62,250 nucleotides of DNA from assembly GCF_001936615.1 (NCBI RefSeq), contig NZ_MLBF01000023.1, forward strand, positions 1 to 62,250, given 5' to 3'. The translations under genes were made by a program, and so were the position numbers. Positions 16,782-24,137 of the stretch are shown here, one piece after another. The notes under the pieces are model-generated. The model ran no database searches, had not been told where the DNA came from, and worked only from the letters and a program-made list of their open reading frames with translations. The stretch is from Desulfosporosinus metallidurans. GTDB taxonomy: Bacteria; Bacillota; Desulfitobacteriia; Desulfitobacteriales; Desulfitobacteriaceae. Each line of letters begins with the position of its first letter. The stretch's first letter is position 1.

Positions 16782-17117
16782 TTACCAGCACCCCCAGCCG
16801 GACTGCCACATGTTCCCACCGTTCCAGCGGTTATTTCCCGGATAGTTGTACCAATCGTAATCCCGCCAATAATTGGGGTTCGTCGGTCCATACCAGTATC
16901 CATAACCGGGGGCATAAGAAGGACCTTGCTGCCCAGGTTGCTGTGTGTTCGGCCCAGGCTGCTGTGTATTCGGCACAGGTTGATTTGGGTCTGCTTGTTG
17001 TGTCGTCCAGTATATTTGCGGAGAAACTGGCGATGCCAAGACTTTGGCAATAGGTACCCCTACGGTAAGTAATGCAACAACTCCCAGAAGTACTAGGACT
17101 ATTTTGGATAACTTCAC
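16782..17117 (-). CDS. Exported aromatic-rich peptide 1 (WYxPxxPxY family)
   Basis: A 111-residue exported protein from the GTG at 17117, which has AAGGAGGGAACAGA upstream. The signal segment is IVLVLLGVVALLTVGVPIAK. A Gln/Pro linker leads to a C-terminal tyrosine/tryptophan region with YWYGPTNPNY, YDWYNYP and a final WGCW. The same spacing of W-[YC]-x-P-x-x-P-[ND]-[YF] followed by [YF]-[DS]-W-Y occurs in the exported proteins at 22.9 and 29.7 kb, which are encoded with two-component systems. The family is not one I recognise. Surface metal or ligand binding is inference. A regulator box lies upstream at 17187-17202. Confidence 0.75.
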   Translation of the reverse strand: MKLSKIVLVLLGVVALLTVGVPIAKVLASPVSPQIYWTTQQADPNQPVPNTQQPGPNTQQPGQQGPSYAPGYGYWYGPTNPNYWRDYDWYNYPGNNRWNGGNMWQSGWGCW

Positions 17118-17186
17118 TCTGTTCCCTCCTTTCAACATTGTTAAGCAAAGAATAAACTTGTCATTTTACGCCCACGTCACAGATTC

Positions 17187-17202
17187 TTAACATTTTTGTT
17201 AA
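17187..17202. promoter_or_regulatory. Shared TTAACA operator box, copy 2
   Basis: TTAACA-TTTT-TGTTAA. On the minus strand TGTTAA is followed 11 bp later by TGTGAC, giving OmpR-type direct-repeat spacing. It lies about 70 bp upstream of the exported peptide 1 start. Confidence 0.65.
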
Positions 17203-17242
17203 AGTAGGCTGCAGGGCCGTACGTCTGGGAGAAAATCCTACT

Positions 17243-17431
17243 TTAAGTTGATAATTGCTGGTTATTGACTAGCCCCAATGACCATGATTTGAGTTCACTA
17301 GCTAGAATTTCCTCTATCTCGTCATCAACATCCATGAGCATGGTCAACAATTTTACTCGATTCTTGTTCTCTTTCCCTAATGTCTTAATGATTCTTTCTC
17401 TTTCCACACGTAAAATCTCTAACCTGTTCAT
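17243..17431 (-). CDS. Small charged helical protein
   Basis: A 62-residue protein of unknown family starting at an ATG behind GGAGGTATCTAACC. The sequence is almost all charged helix (ILRVERERIIKTLGKENKNR ... LLTMLMDVDDEIEEILASEL) and may form a short coiled coil. It follows two even smaller genes (17476-17562 and 17582-17755) on the same strand, and the three may form one transcript. No function can be assigned. Confidence 0.55.
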   Translation of the reverse strand: MNRLEILRVERERIIKTLGKENKNRVKLLTMLMDVDDEIEEILASELKSWSLGLVNNQQLST

Positions 17432-17475
17432 GGTTAGATACCTCCTTGACTGTAACGAATGTTTGATTCATCCTT

Positions 17476-17562
17476 TTATTTTCTTTGTAACTGGTCGCAA
17501 AGAGAGCGTGCGCGGCAAAATCGACCCACACCATGATTACCACATAATGGACACTGCTTCAT
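17476..17562 (-). CDS. Tiny Cys-rich protein
   Basis: A 28-residue reading frame with MKQCPLCGNHGVGRFCRARS and then LCDQLQRK. Four cysteines in two pairs suggest a mini zinc ribbon. GAGG lies about 11 bp before the ATG. It sits between two small genes on the same strand. It is plausible but short, and conservation should decide. Confidence 0.4.
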   Translation of the reverse strand: MKQCPLCGNHGVGRFCRARSLCDQLQRK

Positions 17563-17581
17563 GAGAATCGTACCTCAGCGT

Positions 17582-17755
17582 TTATCGAATCTTTTGTGAG
17601 GCTTCTTTTCCAACGGTTAAAAATCTTCTGTCAAGTTGCTTAAGCCCGCTCAAAAAAGAGTGGGCATAAGAATAGTAAAATCCTTTGCTCAAGTCGACTG
17701 AACGAACTTTTCCATCCTCACGTTTACGAAATAGGACTACTCCACCTGCACACAT
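17582..17755 (-). CDS. Small basic protein of unknown function
   Basis: A 57-residue frame with a strong GGAGGTTGTAAAA ribosome-binding site before the ATG at 17755. The sequence begins MCAGGVVLFRKREDGKVRSV and has a YYSYAHSFLSGLKQL segment. No domain is recognised. The RBS and full open frame argue that it is real. It lies between the CsoR-like gene and the tiny Cys-rich gene. Confidence 0.55.
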   Translation of the reverse strand: MCAGGVVLFRKREDGKVRSVDLSKGFYYSYAHSFLSGLKQLDRRFLTVGKEASQKIR

Positions 17756-17903
17756 TTTTACAACCTCCTATTATCAGAAAATAAAAACTGAAGCGTCTGA
17801 ATCCGAGACCACAGAACAACAGTTATTCCTGACTCATTGAATAGATTCTATTCACTAAGCCATTCGTTTAAGTTTGATTATTTTTAGGGGTATGCCACCT
17901 TGC

Positions 17904-18257
17904 TCAAGCTAAAACTTTTTTCTTCCGTAAGGAAATAGTTCTTAAAATTACTTTGTCGTCCAATAGCGTCGTGTCCCTGCGCGGCAGCGGCACACACACC
18001 AACGATTGATTTAAATCCATCAGCATCTTAATTGCTTCATTGACCTCTTGCCCATTATCCATACTTGTTTGCGCATAGCGCTGGGCTTCCAAAACTATAA
18101 CTTGATGGATTGCCGAGCGCACTGCCGTCAGTTGCAATAAAATCTCTTTAAAGGGTTGTTCTTCCTCAATCATTCTTTCTACTGCAGCAAAGTGCCCGCG
18201 TATGATCTTTACCCGTTTTAGAATTTGTTCTTGGTCTGTTGATTTAACTTTTTCCAT
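17904..18257 (-). CDS. CsoR/FrmR-family (DUF156) regulator lacking metal ligands
   Basis: A 117-residue helical repressor. The family core is clear (QILKRVKIIRGHFAAVERMI, then a helix ILLQLTAVRSAIHQVIVLEA), but the Cu(I)-binding Cys-His-Cys of CsoR is not kept. The position normally holding Cys reads QPFKEIL, and the second helix has no His-x3-Cys. It may sense something else or act as a constitutive DNA-binding protein. The C-terminus is longer than usual, with VCVPLPRRDTT. A palindrome ACCGC-GATCG-GCGGT at 18313-18327, about 55 bp upstream, is a candidate operator. Confidence 0.8.
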   Translation of the reverse strand: MEKVKSTDQEQILKRVKIIRGHFAAVERMIEEEQPFKEILLQLTAVRSAIHQVIVLEAQRYAQTSMDNGQEVNEAIKMLMDLNQSLVCVPLPRRDTTLLDDKVILRTISLRKKKVLA

Positions 18258-18627
18258 AGGCTCTATCCTCCCATCTTATAATTAAAAACTCAAGGTACTG
18301 TTCAAAACCTACACCGCGATCGGCGGTTGAGTTATGCCTTATGCTTATACTATTTGCTATTTTAAAGAAAGAGTTTCACGGCAAAGTTACAGGTTTTTAA
18401 ATTATTTGTTATAAATCTCTTAGTTTAAAGTTATTGTGATCATTCTAATCATTAATAGAAACCTGCGTAACTTCTGTACTTGCTGATCTTTTTGCTTATG
18501 TAACACAAAAGAAACAATAATGTGACAATGTTGTAACATTCTATACCTATAATGGGTATCGAATGTTTTTTTCTACCCCTCAAATATGCTTCAGTGTTAC
18601 GAATGACTATTAAGCGGAGTGATTAAG
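18258..18627. other. Intergenic control region between csoR-like and sigI genes
   Basis: It holds the palindrome ACCGCGATCGGCGGT (18313-18327), a degenerate copy of the TTAACA box near 18395-18412, an inverted repeat AATGTT-GT-AACATT near 18526-18539, and the SigI-like promoter at 18575-18603. No gene is seen. Confidence 0.5.
18575..18603 (+). promoter_or_regulatory. SigI-like autoregulatory promoter
   Basis: ACCCCT (18575-18580), continuing CAAA, is followed after about 19 bases by CGAAT (18600-18604). This matches known SigI promoter elements and the copy before the exported protein at 15.6 kb. Confidence 0.55.
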
Positions 18628-19350
18628 GTGCAGGAACAGGTTTTGAGAGATACCTTAATATCAGCCAAGAGCGGGGATGCTCTCGCACGAGAGGAACTTA
18701 TAAAATCTCATAAAATATTTATAATTAGGGTAAGCTCCAAGGTCTGCAACCGCTATTTAACCTGGAATAACGATGATGAGCTAAGTATTGCCCTTATAGC
18801 CTTTAATGAAGCGATCGACAACTTCGACCTGCATGGAGGAGCTTCTTTTTACAGTTTTGTTCAAATGGTGATCCGAAGAAGATTAGTGGATTACTTCCGC
18901 AAAGAAGGCAAACATCAGCATCTTGCCCTCTCGCCCATGAATCCCGAGGATGAAGAATTGAGTCGCTATGATATGAATATCTCCCAAGAGCAATATCAAG
19001 AGGAACAAAATAATACTCAATTTGCTGAAGTTATCGAGAATTATGTCCGGGTTCTCAGTGAATATGGGGTAAACTTAGATGACTTGGTTAAGGTTTCTCC
19101 CAAGCATCGGGACAGTAAACAAACTCTCATTCGTGTGTCTCTGACTCTGGTTCACTACCCTCACTTACTGTCCCATCTAAAAAAACAAAAGCTCCTCCCG
19201 ATTAAGGAGCTTGAACTCTTGACAGGGATCAAACGCAAGGTCTTAGAAAAGGGAAGAAAATATATCATCGCTCTCGTTTTAATCCTTTCGGAACCTGAAT
19301 TTTATGCCCTCAAAACCTTCTTACAAATCAGTTCAGAACTTACGGAATAA
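18628..19350 (+). CDS. sigI: RNA polymerase sigma factor SigI
   Basis: A sigma factor of about 240 residues of the SigI type. The early part has the region-2-like pattern ALAREELIKSHKIFIIRVSS, then an ELSIALIAFNEAIDNFD core and the SFVQMVIRRRLVDYFRKE block. The C-terminal part has the PIKELELLTGIKRKVLEKGR HTH-like block. The start is taken at the GTG at 18628, 8 bp after GGAG; an in-frame GTG at 18619 overlaps that site. It is followed at once by its RsgI-type anti-sigma gene. Known roles are heat, cell-wall or substrate response. Confidence 0.9.
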   Translation: MQEQVLRDTLISAKSGDALAREELIKSHKIFIIRVSSKVCNRYLTWNNDDELSIALIAFNEAIDNFDLHGGASFYSFVQMVIRRRLVDYFRKEGKHQHLALSPMNPEDEELSRYDMNISQEQYQEEQNNTQFAEVIENYVRVLSEYGVNLDDLVKVSPKHRDSKQTLIRVSLTLVHYPHLLSHLKKQKLLPIKELELLTGIKRKVLEKGRKYIIALVLILSEPEFYALKTFLQISSELTE

Positions 19351-19362
19351 GGTGGTCGCGAG

Positions 19363-20559
19363 ATGAAAAAGAGTCAAGGAATCGTTATGAGGACATCCAA
19401 AAAAACGACGGTTATCTTAACGGAAAAAGGAGACTTTCTGGAAGTTCCTACACCCAAAGCTCTCCCGAAGGTAGGGGATACGATTCAAGTCGATCTCAAA
19501 CCTAAACAAACCCCGCTTCACTATCGATCTTGGTCCAAGTACACTGCATCAGCAGCCGCCTTGTTGCTTGTCATCAGTCTCACGGCGTTCTATGTTTTTG
19601 CCCTTCCCAACATGGCCGTCGCATCGGTTGCACTTGATATGGATCAAAGTAATGTGGATAAGAGCATAGAACTTCTTGTGAATAAAGACGGAAAAGTCAT
19701 CGAAGTACGCGATATGAACGGTAGGACTTACACGCTTGATAAACGAACTCTCACAGGTCAAGATGCTTACCAAGCTATCGATCTCATCATTGAAAGTGCT
19801 GCAAAAGAGGGCAACTTAAAGGAATCTGACAACCTTGTTTTCGCTCGAATTATTCCATTGTCTAAATGGATGGATAGTAATCTCGATCGCGAAACCTTAA
19901 AGAATTCGATCCAAAATGAAATGTCGCGACTCAATCTCCACGGGAACTTGGTTGTTGGGGAATCTGATGAAAAAGTTCGTCAAGAAGCCCTCAATCATGG
20001 TATGTCTGTGAATAACCATTTGATTTATGAGCGTTGCCAAGAAAAAGGTATTGATCTTCCTCCTGAAGCGATCCAGGGCGGTAACCTTCAAAAAGCGCTC
20101 TCTAATGCCCAAACCAATGTAATGAGTCTTTTTCCAGAAGAGAGTATTGAAATCAAGTCACCTCAAAAACCGGGAGGAAATGAAACCCATGATCAAGAAC
20201 ACTCCGAACCTTGGAAGCCGGATTCGAATTCACCTGAGGAGAATCATATAAATCCATCGATGATGGGGCCAAGCAAACAAAACACTTCACCCATGAATGT
20301 GAACGGACAATCGAGTAATACAAACAATTCAGTAAATCCTCCCTCTATGAACATGAACGCACCCCCATCCATGCCTGAAAATCCCTCTCAACAAGAGAAC
20401 CCAATGACTAATTCGCATTCTACAGACGATAACCAAAGCAGAGACTGGAATTCCGAGACAGGACATGATCGTGAGTATCAATCTTCCAAGCCTATGAACT
20501 CCTGGCAAGATTCTCCCTCCACTCAGGAATCGAATCAGGGCAGCTATCGTTCCTGGTAA
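19363..20559 (+). CDS. rsgI: RsgI-type membrane anti-sigma factor
   Basis: A 398-residue partner of SigI. The N-terminal RsgI_N domain is cytoplasmic (GIVMRTSKKTTVILTEKGDF, about residues 5-50), followed by one membrane helix (SAAALLLVISLTAFYVFALP). A periplasmic-type domain with VALDMDQSNVDKSIELLVNK follows. The C-terminal 150 residues are disordered, rich in Asn, Pro, Ser and Met, and lack a carbohydrate-binding module. It lies 12 bp after sigI in one operon. The extracellular tail would sense the envelope or a ligand and release SigI. Confidence 0.88.
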   Translation: MKKSQGIVMRTSKKTTVILTEKGDFLEVPTPKALPKVGDTIQVDLKPKQTPLHYRSWSKYTASAAALLLVISLTAFYVFALPNMAVASVALDMDQSNVDKSIELLVNKDGKVIEVRDMNGRTYTLDKRTLTGQDAYQAIDLIIESAAKEGNLKESDNLVFARIIPLSKWMDSNLDRETLKNSIQNEMSRLNLHGNLVVGESDEKVRQEALNHGMSVNNHLIYERCQEKGIDLPPEAIQGGNLQKALSNAQTNVMSLFPEESIEIKSPQKPGGNETHDQEHSEPWKPDSNSPEENHINPSMMGPSKQNTSPMNVNGQSSNTNNSVNPPSMNMNAPPSMPENPSQQENPMTNSHSTDDNQSRDWNSETGHDREYQSSKPMNSWQDSPSTQESNQGSYRSW

Positions 20560-20563
20560 ACAC

Positions 20564-20604
20564 GTAAAGGAGAAGGCGAGCATCATCTCGACCTTCTCCT
20601 TTAC
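20564..20604. terminator. Terminator between convergent rsgI and histidine kinase 1
   Basis: A 17-bp stem with one bulge begins GTAAAGGAGAAGG and ends CCTTCTCCTTTAC. It is probably bidirectional; the T-tract is weak on both sides. Confidence 0.6.
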
Positions 20605-20633
20605 TTTGAATTAGCTATTTCCACCTAAACCAG

Positions 20634-22007
20634 CTATTCCGCTAACGGTAAATAGACGCTAAACATTGCCCCCTTTCCTAATTCACTTTCTGCTACAACC
20701 TTCCCATGATGCATTTCAATTATCTTCTTCACAATCGAAAGTCCTAAGCCGGTCCCGGTTCCTCGCCTAGATCTGGACTTGTCGACTTTGTAAAATCTTT
20801 CCCAGATATTTTCGAGCTCTTCGTGAGGGATCCCCGGACCCGAGTCCTTTACCGCGATGAAGGCCCCGTCTTTTTCTAGCCCAAGTTGAATTCTCACCTT
20901 CCCGCCGGATTCAGAGTGCTTTATCGCATTATCCACTAAATTCGTAAGAACTTGTTTCAGTCGATCACTATTGCCCCAAATCGTAACCTGTTGCTCCGGT
21001 ATAATAACCTCTAATTGAATCTCTCTCGATTCAGCCAATTGCTTTAATCGCTCGATTGAAATCTGAACGAGCTTATTCAAAACAACATAATCCATCTCAT
21101 CAAAGGTTTCGACAGCTTCTAATCCTTTGAGATCGAGCAAATCATCAACGAGGCGTCTAAGCCTTTCCGTTTCATCGATGATCAGTTTTAAGTAGTGCTG
21201 CTCTTGTTCTTTAGACTTCACTAATCCGTCTAAAACTGCCTCTGAAAACCCTTGGATCACGGTTAATGGAGTACGCAATTCATGAGAAACATCCGATAGG
21301 AGTTCCTGACGCAAGCGGTCATAACGCTCAATCTCTTCAATTTTTTCCTTAAGTTCGGCGGACATGACGTTAAAGGAATGTGCTAGACGTCCGACCTCAT
21401 CTTCCGAGGTGACTTCAATTTGTCGGCCAAAATCCCCTTCCGCGATATGTTTCGCTGTATCCTCCATTTTAATGAGAGGCCGAATGAGCTTTCTGGAAAT
21501 GAACATACTGAGTATGGTTGCTAATATAATTCCAATCAGTGCTCCAATGAATGCAATCCATAATAAGCTTTGAACATGTTGCCTAATCGATGATAACGGG
21601 CTACTGATAATTACTGTTCCTATAACTTGGTTTTGGCCTTTTAATGGAACGCCAACGAGAAAGGTTTCATCCGTTACTCCCGGAAGCTTTCCGGAGTAAA
21701 CCACATTATTTCCGCTTAGGATTTTTCCTTTAAAAGCTGGCTCCAGAAGAATCCGTTTTAGGGGTACGCTTATTGGCTGACCCAATAACTGCCCTCCGTC
21801 AAGATTCACTATGGCGATATCCGCATTTAAGAATTTTCCAAGAATCTGAAACCTTTCATTGATAAGCGTACTCTCATCCGCTTTATAAGTATTGTATATT
21901 GTAACAACTTCTTCAGCCTCATAGATATAAAACTTGGCCTGCTGATTATAAATTAAGGTCCTAATCTGTTGAGCTTGAATTAGAATTGAAAATAAAAAGA
22001 CACCCAA
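20634..22007 (-). CDS. Sensor histidine kinase 1 (HAMP, HisKA, HATPase)
   Basis: A membrane kinase with two transmembrane helices flanking an extracellular sensor domain of about 130 residues, then HAMP (SRKLIRPLIKMEDTAKHIAE), the H-box SHELRTPLTVIQ, an N-box (LTNLVDNAIKHS) and G-boxes (DSGPGIP, GTGLGLSIVKK). The upstream gene is its response regulator. The true start is unclear. The kinase-like frame continues upstream (WSLKKSLILKLWLTIVGLVL) with no good start codon, and the first helix would be too short from the TTG at 22005-22007. An ATG overlapping the regulator's stop enters this frame only with a slip at an A8 run. Confidence 0.88.
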   Translation of the reverse strand: MGVFLFSILIQAQQIRTLIYNQQAKFYIYEAEEVVTIYNTYKADESTLINERFQILGKFLNADIAIVNLDGGQLLGQPISVPLKRILLEPAFKGKILSGNNVVYSGKLPGVTDETFLVGVPLKGQNQVIGTVIISSPLSSIRQHVQSLLWIAFIGALIGIILATILSMFISRKLIRPLIKMEDTAKHIAEGDFGRQIEVTSEDEVGRLAHSFNVMSAELKEKIEEIERYDRLRQELLSDVSHELRTPLTVIQGFSEAVLDGLVKSKEQEQHYLKLIIDETERLRRLVDDLLDLKGLEAVETFDEMDYVVLNKLVQISIERLKQLAESREIQLEVIIPEQQVTIWGNSDRLKQVLTNLVDNAIKHSESGGKVRIQLGLEKDGAFIAVKDSGPGIPHEELENIWERFYKVDKSRSRRGTGTGLGLSIVKKIIEMHHGKVVAESELGKGAMFSVYLPLAE

Positions 22008-22054
22008 AACTAAACCAACAATCGTCAGCCAAAGTTTAAGGATAAGGCTTTTTT

Positions 22055-22744
22055 TTAATGACCATTGAATTCGAATCTGTACCCCACTCCTCTAACGGTT
22101 TGAATAAAATCACTGAAACCCACTTGACTTTCAAATTTCGAGCGTAAACGGTTGATATGTGTATCGACTGTCCTCGAATCTCCGCAATAGTCGTACTCCC
22201 AGACCGTGTTAAGTAACTGGTCCCGGGTAAATATCCGATTTGGATTCTTGGCTAAAACTAAGAGTAAATCAAACTCTTTCGTTGTCAGTTTCGCCTCTGT
22301 TCCCTCCACGATCACCTCGCGGGTGATCTGATTGATCGTAAAACCAGGGTATGTAATAAGATGTTCTTTCGTCTGTTCTCCTTCTAGTCTTCGTAGAACT
22401 GCTTTTACTCGTGCACTGAGTTCCCTTGGACTGAACGGTTTTACTACATAGTCATCGGCTCCTAAATCAAACCCGAGTACCCGATCATTTTCTTCTCCTT
22501 TAGCAGTTAACATGATAATTGGAATTTGAGTCTCTTTCCTCAAGATTTTGCATACGGTCCACCCATCTAAACCCGGCATCATCAAATCTAAGATAACAAG
22601 GTCGAATGCGCCATTGCGAACCTTCTCTAAAGCACGATTTCCATTTTCAGACTCTTCAATTTCATAACCCTCGGCTTCAAGGTATAGGCGAACAATCTCT
22701 CGTATCCGTTCATCATCATCTGCCACCAAAATTCTCATATCCAA
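22055..22744 (-). CDS. OmpR/PhoB-type response regulator 1
   Basis: A 229-residue response regulator. The receiver domain has the acidic pair DDD, the phosphoacceptor aspartate in DLVILDLMMPGLDGW, and the lysine in VVKPFSPRE. The C-terminal winged helix has the TTKEFDLLLVLAKNPNRIFT block and VDTHINRLRSKFES. It starts at the TTG at 22744 (GAGGAGG upstream; an in-frame ATG lies 6 bases in). It is upstream of kinase 1 and downstream of exported peptide 2. The regulator at 29 kb has near-identical recognition-helix text, so both may read the same TTAACA boxes. Confidence 0.92.
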   Translation of the reverse strand: MDMRILVADDDERIREIVRLYLEAEGYEIEESENGNRALEKVRNGAFDLVILDLMMPGLDGWTVCKILRKETQIPIIMLTAKGEENDRVLGFDLGADDYVVKPFSPRELSARVKAVLRRLEGEQTKEHLITYPGFTINQITREVIVEGTEAKLTTKEFDLLLVLAKNPNRIFTRDQLLNTVWEYDYCGDSRTVDTHINRLRSKFESQVGFSDFIQTVRGVGYRFEFNGH

Positions 22745-22932
22745 CCACTTCCTCCTCAGAAAAATAATCGAGTGTTAACTAAATATTGGGTTCAAACCTC
22801 TTCAATCTTCTGCTTCAAGTTGCAACGTCACGTGGTTAATTACGAAACGTTCCTGAAGGTTAATGCATTAAAAAAGCGGCTTTAGGCACAGTATTTATCA
22901 TCAAATCCGAGATTATACCATTTAACTAGCTT

Positions 22933-23232
22933 CTACCAACACCAATCATCGTTTCTGTCATTCTCACATTGATCCTTAGGGAGAGTATACCAATCAAATT
23001 GAGGATTGTAATTCGGTTTCATTGGACTATACCACATCCCCCCTCCCCCAGCTCCATTTTCCACATTGGAGGATGGTTGAGAATTATTTTTAGTGACGGG
23101 TTCACTGGGCTGGGCAGCGGGTAGACTTTGAGTCCAAACCGAGGGGCGTAGCATCGCTATGGCCTTAGGGATGAACATCCCACTCAAAAAGGCCATGACT
23201 ACGACTAAGATGACAATGATTTTACTTTTCAT
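22933..23232 (-). CDS. Exported aromatic-rich peptide 2 (WYxPxxPxY family)
   Basis: A 99-residue exported protein. The signal or anchor helix is IIVILVVVMAFLSGMFIPKA. The mature part has a Ser/Asn linker, GGGGMWYSPMKPNYNPQFDW and then YTLP, and ends in DDWCW. It shares the W-[YC]-x-P-[MT]-x-P-[ND]-[YF] spacing and the following WY with the proteins at 16.8 and 29.7 kb. Its start overlaps the upstream zinc-ribbon gene by 4 bp and the response regulator follows, so it is probably co-transcribed with this two-component system. Function is not known; a role as ligand or metal-binding partner of the kinase is inference. Confidence 0.72.
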   Translation of the reverse strand: MKSKIIVILVVVMAFLSGMFIPKAIAMLRPSVWTQSLPAAQPSEPVTKNNSQPSSNVENGAGGGGMWYSPMKPNYNPQFDWYTLPKDQCENDRNDDWCW

Positions 23233-23432
23233 CCGGCTCCCCTCCGACTAACCCAGTTCTCTTTTCCTATACATTTTCCCATAACTCTCTTTACTGCTCC
23301 ATCTGGGAAAATCGTGAATATTTGTACTCCCCTTTCTCCATCTGTCCACTCATGGTAGCACTCTGAGCAGTAATATCGATCACGCCCAATCTTTCCGATT
23401 TGACGCCCCTTGCATAATACACAACTTCTCAT
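23229..23432 (-). CDS. Small zinc-ribbon protein
   Basis: A 67-residue protein with CVLCKGRQIGKIGRDRYYCS and C at ECYHEW, giving two CxxC pairs of a rubredoxin-type or zinc ribbon. It overlaps the start of the exported peptide by 4 bp (ATGA). It is the first gene of the putative ribbon-peptide-regulator-kinase operon. A perfect palindromic regulator box lies 134 bp upstream. The function is unknown. Confidence 0.7.
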   Translation of the reverse strand: MRSCVLCKGRQIGKIGRDRYYCSECYHEWTDGERGVQIFTIFPDGAVKRVMGKCIGKENWVSRRGAG

Positions 23433-23565
23433 AAAACTTCGACCCCTCGTCTATTGGACATTACTTATGCCATCTTATCAAAAACATATTTCCCTCTCTT
23501 TGTATAGTCCCTCTAATGGAATATGTTAATTATAGGTTTTTTTTATTACAATAATCTAACATGAA

Positions 23566-23583
23566 TTTAACAAATTTGTTAAA
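23566..23583. promoter_or_regulatory. Shared TTAACA operator box, copy 3
   Basis: TTTAACAAATTTGTTAAA is a perfect 18-bp palindrome. On the minus strand TGTTAA is followed 11 bp later by TGTTAG. It is the upstream box of the zinc-ribbon/peptide 2/two-component operon. Confidence 0.65.
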
Positions 23584-23612
23584 AACCCCGTACCACTCAA
23601 TCGTGATACGGG
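23577..23612 (-). terminator. Terminator after CadC-type repressor 1
   Basis: CCCCGTA (23585-23591) pairs with TACGGGG (23606-23612), with GTTTTTAAC following on the minus strand. The end of the U-tract overlaps the operator box. Confidence 0.7.
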
Positions 23613-23637
23613 GTGACTATTTTAGAGTTATTGATAC

Positions 23638-24027
23638 TCATTCGTCGATATGCTCTAGCCCCTGGCGGTAAAGCTCTTGCACGTGATTATCCTGGAGGGA
23701 ATAATACACCATTTTCCCATCCCGCCGGTATTTCACAAGATTACTATTACGAAGAACTCTCAGTTGATGAGAGGTAGCAGACTGACTTAAGTCTAGAAGC
23801 TCAGCTAAATCACAAACACAGAATTCCGACTTAGCGAGTGCGTCCATTATTCGTATACGTGTAGGATCTCCAAGCGTCTTAAATAAATCGGCAAGTTCAG
23901 TTGCTCGATCTAGACTTAAGATTTGATCAGAATACGTGCGAACCACATCCGGATGAACACAGACAATATCACAGATTAGGTTTTCACTATCATTATTATG
24001 CTTATTAGGCATCATAGTACGATTCAC
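23638..24027 (-). CDS. cadC: CadC-type ArsR-family metal repressor 1
   Basis: A 129-residue winged-helix repressor. The metal site SEFCVCDLAELLD (ELCVCDL-type) is kept, and the N-terminal cysteines (LICDIVCVH) complete a CadC-type Cd/Pb/Zn-thiolate site. The recognition helix reads SQSATSHQLRVLRNS. It lies 110 bp downstream of the ATPase gene, on the same strand. The matching operator is upstream of that ATPase (26622-26641) and also before the second cadC-ATPase pair. It probably represses both operons, with metal binding releasing DNA. Confidence 0.9.
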   Translation of the reverse strand: MNRTMMPNKHNNDSENLICDIVCVHPDVVRTYSDQILSLDRATELADLFKTLGDPTRIRIMDALAKSEFCVCDLAELLDLSQSATSHQLRVLRNSNLVKYRRDGKMVYYSLQDNHVQELYRQGLEHIDE

Positions 24028-24137
24028 CTCATAATGCTAATACCTGCTGATTAGTAATATAACAGTAAATCTCTATTCTTACAAGCGGATTACAGACCAA
24101 GAAAAAATCCGACACAAACATGGCCTAAAATTAGTTT

